The position numbers were made by a program, and so were the translations under genes. From Holacanthus passer (lineage: Eukaryota; Chordata; Actinopteri; Pomacanthidae), in the NCBI GenBank assembly GCA_025331565.1, contig JAFREQ010000009.1, forward strand, positions 4,205,501-4,269,500: a stretch of 64,000 nt of DNA, read 5' to 3'. The notes beneath the pieces are model-generated. The model saw only the letters and a list, made by a program, of their open reading frames with translations. It was not told where the DNA came from and searched no databases. This document shows, one piece after another, positions 13,419 to 25,400 of this stretch (the stretch's first letter is position 1; every line of letters starts with the position of its first letter).

Positions 13419-16400
13419 GCTGCTTAACCCCTTCCTGACTCCAGCTCTAGCTCTATCTACTTAAAGAAGAGGGTCACAATTTTTTAAGCCTGCCTTAAGA
13501 CAATAGTCCGGTTTTACTTGCTGTAATTGTCCTCTTGTTCAAACTGGCCAGTAAGACATCTCCTCCTAACACGCTTCCAGTGTTAGCGATGGGAGACTTA
13601 CTGTACGACTGCAGAAAGCGTAATCATTTTCTTGTCAGCACAATTTGTTGTGAAAGTGTCATTATTTTGTAGAGCTAAAACTGTCTTCCACTCTAAGCTC
13701 AGCAGAACAATTTTCAAAGACCATTCAGCGCGAATAACTGTCAAATTTATGACGAGCCGTTATGGCATTTATGTCTGATAATTGTTTGTATTGGCTGTTG
13801 AGTTTCCAAACATCATATCCTATTAATGAACTGAAACTAATGGGCCCCTGAAGTGTGGGAAAAACATTCAAAACTACAGCACCGTTTACATGAATTTTGA
13901 ATTGGTTGTCAGTGAGTAAGCGCATAGGATTTACTGGTATGGTCCTTTAAAGGCAAACTTGGAAAAACTGTGAAACTATCCTGTAGTGCACAGACATGAG
14001 TGGTATCAATCTTCTCAGTGAATAAGCTTATTTCCCAGAATGTCGAACTACTCCTGTAGTACATCAGCTGATATGTGGTGTTTACCTGAAACGTTGCCAT
14101 CATACTTGTATCATTTACTGTTTCCACCTCTCCCTTCTGCCTTTATACTTTTCCTCTGAACTGGTATGGTAGTATTTTAGTTATTGTCAGTTCAGTCCAC
14201 ACTTTGTCGTTACAGTAATGTTTGCCTTTAAATCGACCTTTTCTTGGCAAGGCACTGATTCAGTCAGCTGCTCTGTTTTCTGAAATCCATCATCATTCAA
14301 CTAGGAAAGAAGTGTCATTGATTTTAGGAGATTCATTAGCTCCTGTCTAAACAGGGAGATCAGTCTGAATCCTAACTAACACTTCATTTCAGGTACAGTA
14401 ACAACCCCCCCACACACACTCTGCATGATAATTAATAGTTGTCGTTGCTGTCTTTTGTCATAAGTAGGTCTCCAAAGATTCAGTAAATTTCTGGAACGAA
14501 ATTTTCCAAGGGAGGTTTTTGAAATTTTGCACAATTTCAATATAAAAATTGGACAAGATGAAATATGACAGTGGAGCCAACATCTATATATCCCAGCCAC
14601 CTAGTGGAAGGGTCTTTGTGGATCTGAGGCTTGTGGAACTTATGTCAAGGCACTCAACAGGCTGACCAATAACATTTTTGTTGTTGTTGTTGTTGTTCAA
14701 TGAAAGTTCAATACAGTGTTGAATGAGTCAACTCATTTAAGTTCAACAAAATCCTCCGAAATGATCATACCATCAAATAAACACCAACTGTTTAAAAAAG
14801 CAAAACATTATAACCTTTATAAAGGAAGGATTTATTTTAGGACTGTTGTATTAGACTGCATTAGTTTCAGTTAGGATGTACCCAATAAACTGGCAACTGG
14901 GTGTAATGTCAATAGGTGGATGTGGTTGTAATCTATGTGTATGTGACACCTTGTTTGTGTCATTGTATTTCCTTCCCTCTCAGTTGTCCTGGGAATTGAA
15001 GATCAAGAAAAAGCTGAAGACGGTGCGTCCCGGTCTGGGCAAGTTCAGACCAGTTGTTGGCCAGTGCTGCCACCAGTGCACCCCAGACAGTCTGGTGAGT
15101 GTGCAGCATAGAGGCTGGAGATGGTAAGAGAGAGAGAGACGAGATAATGAAATGAGGGAGGTCGGCTAAAATATTGCTGCCATTTAACTAATTCAGTTTC
15201 TGTAATCTGCGTACGTGCTTGACATTTGCTTCCAAGTCCAAATTACTATGAAACAATCTACTTCACTGACTGAAAAGATAGTGACCTTACATGGCACACT
15301 AAGCTTGTTAAGTGGATTTAAAGATGCTCTGGTAGATGTTCCCATTCACTTGGCATCCCTCAGTGTCAGAGCTCATTCTGGGTTGATGTGGACACCCACC
15401 TCATCTGTTTGTGTTTTTCTATCACGGCTCAGAGAAAGAAGCTTGGACAAAACTCTACGCTCGGCTTCCACAACCTGCTGAGTGTCAGTGAGACGCACAC
15501 CAGGTATTGATGATATCTACAGTGTTCAGGCAAACAAAGCTTTTCAGTCCCAGCACACTCACCCATGCACATTTTCTGCCTCTGCATTGTGTGTTTGCTA
15601 TCATAGATATCGAGGCTGGCTGGTGCGGAGGGTGTGCTGCGCGCTGTTTGTGAGTGGGTGCAAGGTTTTCGCAAGTCCTGTTAGCAACAGACTGGAGAGA
15701 GTCTGTCAGAGCAACAGGTACCTGAGGGGAAAGAGAAACAGGAGGAGAGGACTAGAGATGCCAGAGGAGAGTAAATAAATGATAGGCAGAGATACAGAAA
15801 ATGAAACTGGTCCTGCAGTTCTGGTGTGAGGGAAAGAGAAAGGAGGAGAGGAGATAAGAGACACAAACAAAGATACAGAAAATGAAGGCTATCGTGGGGC
15901 CTGTGCAGAGTGAACGAAGAGAAATGGGAAAAGTTCGGACTGTCGTCACATGTTCCCTATCTGTGTCACAGAATCTTCAGTTTGTATTTGTTGTCTTCTC
16001 TCCTTCGATGTAATTGAGTTTAACCTTTACGTAAACTCTTTACTAAGGGATGTTGTTGTTGTTGTCTTACTGGAAGGGGGGGAGTTTTGTCTGTGTGCAG
16101 CACAAAAGAGGCTTTTGTGCTGCGTTAATGCTGCTGTCCTGTGACCATGTGTTTCAGGGTGAAGGAGGCGCTCACAGCAGAGCATAAAGCACCAGAGGGG
16201 GGAGATGGCCGAGGGCAGACCAACCGCCTCTCACTGTTCCTCCCCCTCGTTAACACCTGCATACTCCCTGGCCTCTTACGGTGCATGATTGTTTGTGTGT
16301 GTGTGTGCGCCGATGGGCAAGGAACGAGGCTCAAAGAGCACTGTTTATTGTTTATTTATTGATAAAATACTTTTGTGTACTAATTTAAAGCTGAACTATG

Positions 16401-19400
16401 CAACCCTTGACCTAGAAGTAACAAGAAATTAAAATGATATTTTCTACACTGCAGTTGAAGCAAAAATAGAGCTGTAATGAGCCATGAGTTGAAAGCTTTT
16501 TTTTTTTATAATACTCCTCAGTGTCCCTCAACATAGTCTTTTGGTTAATCTGAAGATACTGAATGTTTTTGTTGTGGCCAGCAGTTTAAAATCTTGCAAC
16601 TTTATTTGTGAGAATAAGAGATTTTTCCATAAATTTGGTGGTACTACTTGAAAGGATAAGGCTGGTTAAATTCTGTATTTTTCTCATTGTCAACAAATCC
16701 CATGAAAAGACCAAAACCAACAATGAATTCTCTGTGCCACACACCTCCATGGTTGTCCAAAAACAACAATTAAAACACACCAGTGAGCCACACTGTTGCA
16801 CTGCGTGACATGTTTTTTCGTTAATGAACATGGGCACTGTAGTTTATTTTAGTAGTCAGTCACACATGCTCTGTCCTGCTGCCATAAATACTCACTAGAG
16901 CACCAAATGTAGCTGAAAATCACACCCAACAGATGCACAGTTTGAGTCATATTTATTAAAAACTACAGCTGTTTTAGATTGATTAAATGATTTCGCCTTT
17001 TTCTTTCCAAATTAATTTTATATTCTGGGCTTTTTTTAAAGGAACAAATGAGCTTTTGGGTTGAGAGCATCAGACACGCTGGAGAAGTTGGAAACTTCTG
17101 AGAGACAGAATTTAGCCTTGGTCTTTTCATGGGATTTGTTGACAATGACAGAAGTATAGAATACTGCCAGCCTTATCCTCAAAGTACTGTCACACCCAAG
17201 AGCTTCAGCTGCTGTTGCTATGGAAAAGAAACCAGTCAATCAAAGCTGTAGCAAATTCAGAAACAAATTCATAGTGCAATTTGGGACCAAACAGCGCACC
17301 ATAGTTGCCAAATTCATATAAACTGGAAGAATATCAAAATAACGGATTTATCTTTATAAATGTGTTTTCCACACTGATAGCGTGCAACAGATTTTGAGGT
17401 TCAGTGTGCAGATTTATTACTGATTTTTTAAAAGAACAAGATATTTTCCTACACAGTTGCAGCACAGTTTATTTAATTTATTTTTTTTAACTACTGATTA
17501 AACTGATACAGCTGCCGATTACCTCACGTTGTCTGTGCAGAAAATGAACAGGACATTTAGATCTAGGATCCTACTCTGTGGTAGAACCGTAAGAAAACCA
17601 GAACAGTAAAATAAGAATTAAGAGAAAGAAGCACTGCTTTATAAACCTGGTGACACTTGGAAGAGACAAACACAGAATTTCTACAATTTTGTAATTCTAC
17701 AATTTCATTTAGCAGACACTTTAATCCAAAGCGACGTTTGTCTGAGAAATGGAGCTGTAGGTTATTAGTTTACACAATGTTTTATATCTAACTACCGACC
17801 AGTGTATGACAATCCATCAATCAGTCATCGTGCTCTTCAAGATGACAGTTGTTGAGGCATAAACCTGTCCATAGGCAGTGCAGTACATGCATCACTTTTT
17901 GATTGCTGCCAACAACAAGATGTGCGTTATATTTTAAATTGGAATTGGGTGTTATGACTCTGTCACAGACAGTATTAGATTTCTGCAAACGTCTCATGAA
18001 ATGGAGTGGAAACTTTTTTTTTTTTTCTTTTTGAGAAACTTTTTTGGTTTTCTTGTAGTCTTGAGAATCTCTTGTTAAAATCTGCCCTGTACTGTCTTTC
18101 TCCTTTCTTCTCCTCTCTTTCTCTCTCCCTCATTTATAGCCTTGGCCCCCTTATTGCTTTCCGTTTTGCTTTTTCCTCGTGTCATCAATTTCTTTCTTAT
18201 CCTTATCCCTCTTCTCCTGACTTTGTCTCTCTCCCATCTATCTCATTTACATGTTGTCACACTTAACTCTATCGTCACTTTGCCCGACATCCTTTTATTG
18301 GTGGCTATTTCTTCTCAACTTCACCACTATCTATCCATTATTATCCTGTGTACATTGTCCCCTTCTCCTTATCTCTAGTCATTAATTTTTCCTCCTCTCT
18401 TCTTTCTTGTTCTTCTATACATCTCCTCCACCAACTGTCCTCTCCTGACTAGATTTGTGGGCTGGGTTATGCTGAAGATTTTTGCCTCCGTATTTGACAG
18501 TGTTCAAGTTAACCTCAACCATCTGCCAGCTTTGCACAGAGCTTCACAAGAGGTGCAAGTATCTGTAAACACACACATACATATGCAGACAAAATGTGCT
18601 AAATTGTTTGTTTGCAGATGATTAACTGTGTTCATAACTGCTATCCCAAAGGATGTCAACTCTTCCTGTAAAACATGGAAAACAAACATTGTATTTGAAC
18701 ACAGATACTATGATGTTTTGGTTCCTCACACATCCACACCACACTCAGGATATGAAACTAGGCTGTGCTCAGCCATCAAATCAGATGGTAAACATCCACA
18801 GCCGTGTTTGTGCACATCCACTACAAAACATTTCAAGGTGCACAAACGTGACAATATTTTTCGGTGTTTTTTGAGCATGGTTACTTTTGAAAGTCTGCAA
18901 AAAATACCTAAAACTTTCCAGTTTCTCTTATTTGCCTTATACTTAATTTTTTTCTGTTTTTTTTTTTTTTACTGAAGACTACACAACTCTAATTACATGG
19001 TTGACTAAATAAATACAAGTAAATAAGTCTGAGTCAGGCTGCTGTTTTCAGAGGTTCAAGATTGGCATGAATGAATTCAGTGAACTATGTCTTTAGCTTA
19101 GATCTCGCTGAAATGCAGTCAATTACGTAAATGAAGGCAAAACCACCAGGAAATTATTCTACTGATGCTTATGGTTTTCAGTGGTTGCCGATGCATATTC
19201 AGGTTTTCTTAAACCATGTGAATAGTGCCCACTCTGCTGGGTAATTGTAATTTGTCCATATGCATTTTTGAAACCTGGAAATAGGAGTACAAATAGGTTT
19301 TAGTTCTTGATTTATCCGGCGTGTCTATTTACCCTCAAATGTATAATCTGATCGGTCTATATTTTCACCTTATAGTCTTTCTCACAATTATTTCACACAT

Positions 19401-22400
19401 AGATAAATATAATGAGGGACATGTTTTATTGTCCAAATTGCAGATAAAATAATAGATTAAAAACTAATTCATATGTTGTAATTGTAACTGGTAAGTGCAA
19501 CAAACAGTAAATGAGAGTCTTTCGCGATTTCTGGGATAGGTTTGCTAAATAGATAAAAGCTGGTGAACAAAAATAACAAAAGTGAGAAACACTTTTTCAT
19601 CATGGCCTTTAAAGATCCTAGCTGTACTCTGATGACTTACATTTTTTTTATTATTGCAGCACTTTTATTGTGGACCTTATTACCTTTTTTACTGTAGCGA
19701 CACTATCATATCCACAGAAGTACAATCATGTTTTATCTCTCTCTCACTTTGACTTCACTCGATGTATAATTGAGTTTTGCGATAGCAGCTCTTCATTTCC
19801 ATGTCCGTAATGGAAAAAAAATCAAATGCTACTCTAAAGATAAAGGCCCACATACAGCATAATAGAGCTATTGTTCACCATTGGAAAAAGCACACATGGT
19901 ATGCTGTCACCCTCTACAGTACATACAGTCACTTAAACATTCTCCCCACGTATATACTTAATCTCTGCCTACATTTTTAACTATTTGAGCGAAAAAATAA
20001 TAAGATTGTCCAATTTTGTATTCTTGCTGATGTTAAATTGTAAATGTATTCTCTTTACATTCCATCCTGCTGATATTAATCCGAAACCCGTGGGGCTTGA
20101 TTATAATATTGATTGAATATAAGGCCACAGAAACACTTTTCTAATCCGTGCGTCACCTCTGCACAGTGCGCCATTGTTTTTCATAATGAATGACAATGTG
20201 AAGAATCTTGTTATCTAAAGCAGCTTCTGTTCTGTGATTCAGGGATCTCTGCTGGTGTACCTGTATGTGCGTCAGAGCATCGTGGATTGTGCTCTCATCC
20301 CTCTGGTGCTCTTCTGTCGCAACCTGAGAGTCCCATACACTATTTGTCCCCTACAGATTCACAGCTACTCCCTAAGGTATAGTCACAAACACAGAAACCC
20401 ACAAAGGAGCAAGTCACTGAGATAACAACTATACAGTATATGTACTTGTATGCACAAACGTACAGTATGTTCCCCCATAAATAATGCAACCTTTTTGCCA
20501 GGAATGAGATGCTGAATGCATTGCTTTTATTCCCAGCATCTGTTATGTTATATCTGAAATACAGTATTCTCTATTTATCCTATAGAGCAATCCTGCAGAA
20601 AATAGGTGTGGTCCTCCTGCCACCATCTGCACTGACTGATCAGGATGCTGAGATAGACAGTCTGTACTCACCTGTCATGACCTCTGTAAGTCTGATTTGT
20701 TTTGATGTTTTGGGGTTAAGATGAGATTGGATGTGATAATATTCATGGTGATTGTCATTCTCTGAAGTTTGAAGTAAGAATTAACAATAGAATAATAGAA
20801 CAATAATAATAGAATTAATAGAATAACACCCTGATGCTCTTCTGTGGGAGTCAAGACAATTAGTCATTATCGTTTTAACAAGACTAAGAGTCTGCAGCAA
20901 TGCTCGTGCTAGAGGCTGTACACATCAAGGCTATGACATAAACCTGAGAATGCTAACATGCTCACAATTATGTTCCGTTGCTAAAATACTGATATTTACC
21001 GGGTTTAATGTGGCGTGTTAGCGTGCTAACGTTTGCACAAAGTACTGCTGAGGATGATGGAAATGTCTTTACAGGTATCTGGTCATCAACTAAAGTTTTG
21101 GACAAATTCAATTTTGACCTGATGGTGCTGCTAAACGAAAAGTCATGGAGTTCAAAGTTATTACATTTCATCCTTAGGGGAGTATGAGTGTCTGTATCAA
21201 TTCTATCCAATAGTTGTTGAGATATTTCAATCAAAAAAGACAAATGTCAATGTCATGGTGGTGACAGACGAGAAAGTCAGAGGACCACCAAAGTCAGTAC
21301 AGTAGGATTTGTCCTCTGGGGATCATGAATATCTGTACCGAATGTCATGACAATCCATCCAATAGCTGCTGAGATATTTCAGTGTATCGTAGTAGTGAAC
21401 CGACTGACCTATTGAGACACCAATATTGCCATCCCTAGAGCCACGCCTGTAGCATGGGTAAAAATATGATTCTTTTAATTCTAGGTATCACTGTCAATTG
21501 AAGATGCACTTGGACAAGCTACACAAAGCTAATTCAGCCAGTGGCATTGATGAGAGCTTGTGGTTTGTGATGCCCACTTCTTCCCACCAACAACCACTCG
21601 AAGACAGACTTTCTGTTTCTGTTGTATTCTCCACCCCCAATTAAAATGTACTTAAATGCCATCACTTAAATACAGCTTTGCAAAAAATGCAGAAGGCTTT
21701 CACGTTTGCAAATATCCCTGTCAACAGTTAAAAGTTAATCAGGTTTCATGTACCCATTTCTCAGAGTTACCAACCATAAAAACACCCTCCTGGTACAAAC
21801 CATTTCAGCCTGACAATTGGAGCAGTTCCTCATTAGCTACGTACGTGAACTCAAAAACAGCCTGTTTACTAGTAGATGGAAACGAAGCACTGGGCCACGA
21901 ATCTGAAAACATGTTGCTAATGCATTTTGCTGAAAAAAAAAAAAAACCTTCATAGACTGCAGGTAATTATATAAAATTGCAGGGTAAGCAAAAGATACCT
22001 GTCCTTGTAATTTGGCTGTTTAGGGTATGTGCAGTCAGTTTAATTCATACCCGCTCACATACACACACTTTTCATTGCACTCCATGGTGGAGTGTTATCA
22101 CAGTCAGCTCCTCAGCCAGAATACAACCTGTCTTTTCATCCTCTCCCTCATTCCCCAGCCTCATACCACTCTCTATTCATTCTCAAAATTACCAACGGGC
22201 TTGAGTTTTGCTACAGAGATTGCAGCTTTGGAGTTGGCTGGAGTGACAAAGCAATGAGGAGAGGGCGGAGAAATGAGAACAATGGTGGTTAGTTTGATTG
22301 TGTGAGCTTGGCAGGTTTGAGCAGGTTGTCTCTACTTTTATAAGGAAGGTAATTTGTGTGTTTTCTCCCTTATTTAGAGATTTATGTGGCCTGTATTAAT

Positions 22401-25400
22401 GGCTCCCTTCTCTCTCCTCTCTTGCATCCATCACACTTTCCTCTAACACCTTTTTTGTAGTCTTTGTCTAATGCTGTGTCCCCACTGACTTGATTTTTAT
22501 CAATGGTCAACACCTGTTCATCATTAATATCTTCCTGTCTTTGTATCTAGCTAGGGAGCCATTTTACGCTTTGTATCAGTTTGTCTTAAGACATATTTCA
22601 TTTGGAGGAGTTACTGGCTTTATCAAGATCTATATTGTGCTATACAGCTCAATAAAGTGTCTCAGTCTGACATTAATCTGCAGGACTACAGCCACAGTGG
22701 AACATAAACAGGTTGTTTATGGGTGACGCAGTGAGTAGTTTTTTTTTTTTTTTCATTGACCATTTATGTGAGTAAGCATATTGCCATGACAAAGCAGGCT
22801 TGTTTATTGGTTGTATTTCAATGTTAATAGACCTTTATTGTTTATTGAGTGTAGGCCTGCTTAGCTGCTGGTCAATGGTAATTGAATTTTACTTGTCTGT
22901 AAGGGCAAAACAGTTCTTGGGGCGAGGGAAGTGTCCCCCACAGTCCCTTTTTATTCTTGCTTTTTATCCTGCCTGTTCCTTGCATTTTGACTTCTGCTCC
23001 CTCTGCTGCCCTGCACTCTCTGTTTTTCTGCCTCTTTGTATTCCCTCCAAGGTCTGTTTTGCTAAATTGCTTAAGTATATTTTAGAAATGCATGGCAGGC
23101 ATTTTATGTTAATTGCTTCCCTACTGCCAGGACTTTTCCGACCTTTATCTCTGCCATCTTTTTCTCTTCCCCTTTCTGTTTTGTCCTTCCTCAGCTGGTA
23201 CGTGAGCTGCTACATGAGGGCCAGGCGATAAGTGTTGGTGTGTCAGCGGAGTCTGGACGAGGTGGCCAGTGGCTGGCCTGCATCAGACAGCTCATCAAAG
23301 AGGGATCTGTCCCCGATGTCAGTCTGGTCCCTGTGGGCATCTCCTACGACTGTGTGCCCAAGACCAACTTGCAGGTGGATGCGTGTAAACACTCACTTGC
23401 AAGCACACACAAGCACCACTTAATAAGAGCCATCTGTCATGTCCTCAGGAACAAGTGATCAGGTTTGGTTTAGAGCACAGGTTTTCACACTGTGAAGTGC
23501 GCCTCCCTAGGACGGCGTGGAGGAAGAGGCTGGTGTTCTAAAAGCAACAGGTAGTAAGTTATTGTAGTTTGCCCTGCTGATTTGGCTGCTTATCAACATG
23601 GTCAACAGTATGAGCGGCAGCAGAGGCTGTGATGCACAGTATATGGAGGAAATGGAGGAACTGAAACCCTTAGTGCCAGAAAATTTCTATTCCTTAGATT
23701 CATAACTCAGTCAGATCTGAACATACAGACATGATACACGCATTTCTAAGAGTATCAGTATCTGCGGTGTCCTTTGTCCAGATTAACTTTCATAAAGCCA
23801 CTTAGAAATCACAGAAAAAAGACTCTTCTTACAACGTCAGAACTTGAACATCATCACGTTTTTAAGTTTTCTTCAGTATCAAACTATATGATATACATCT
23901 ATGAGGACGGTGCAAACAGGAACTGCTAAGTGTTTATTCAGCATTCTTTTAATGGTGCCAATTTGCTAAAATGTAAACAAACATTAGCTTAAAAAAATGG
24001 GACTCAAGTTTTGGCCCATAGCAAAGCTCACTCAATACAAGGCAACATTATACTTCCTGTTTGTTTCCTCTATGGGACCTGTAGTTCTCAAACTTAGAGC
24101 ATGTTTTTCCCTTGAAATAGAAGCAAGACAAAAAATAATAGTAATAATAGTAATGATAGGTTTGAAAAAACAAAACATGAATATTAACCGATTTTATGTT
24201 GCACTAATATTTCTTTGATAACTAAGGCTCTGAACATTGAGGTGGGGGGTGGCGGTCACAGTGTCAAACTTCTGGTTTAGAGGGAAAATAGAATTGCCCC
24301 TAATGATCCAGACTACAGCTATGAGGGTCTTTTTTCACAATTTTGCTCTCTAATTTCTCACTGACCACCGTTTGTTGATTAGTTGAGGTTTGCATTTCAT
24401 CTTTTCAAAGCAACATTTATTGCAATTAGTCTCCATTAGCCTTGCCCTCTGTTATCTGCACTTTGAGATGATACTGGAGAGTGGGTGTTGCTTTCAGTTA
24501 ATTGCCATAAGGTCCTTGCCTCATCATTTTATTCTGTCATTCACACCGTGCACATACAGTACTATACACACATTCTCAGACTGGCTGTTTATCTTCATGC
24601 TCATCGTAGATCCTGCTCATTAGTAGTATTGCAGATGTAATGTCCATCCCAAAGGCAAGGCCTCATTATGATATAATCACTAACTGGCTGTATGTAGCAC
24701 TCCTATGAATGAATGTGTGTGTATGTGTTTTACATATCCTCACAGGTTGGCTTGAGCTTTGTGCTGCAGCGGCTGTGGTCTCTTATCTGGGGGAGACCAG
24801 GAGGAAGTGTGAGGATCCACCTCGCTCAGCCCTTTTCTCTCAAGGTGCACAGCAGAAAGAGCAAATCATCACAGACCTGCTTATCATTTACGGAAATGCA
24901 TCCCAACCTTTTTGGCCTTGTAACCCTTTAAAATGAAGCCCTGTTTACATGTGACACCTCATCACAAGCTATAGACTTTGTGTGAATGTGAGCAGTTCAG
25001 CCAAAATGTTTCTTTTCCTGATTGTTTCATTTTCAATGATTTTTAGAGATTTTAAGAAGTAGAAATATCCAGTATTACAGAATAAAAACAAAAATTAGAG
25101 AAAAGTAAATAAAACAATTGCATATTGTTGTTTTCTTATCCCTCCATCTTTCTTGTCCCTTTAATCCTCATCTTGTGACTCCCTCATATTTATCTTGGGA
25201 TCTCTTGTGGGGTCTCAGCCCCAATATTCGAAACCACTGATTTACAGGTGATGTTTGACAGGGAAAGAAAAGGCCTCGTCCTAAATCACACTGACCTTGG
25301 AATTGGACCAACTACATTAGCTTCAACAAATGCATGTTGAAAATTGGACTCAGTATCGACTGTGAGCAACAGATGATACAGGGTCAATATTTACCATTTG

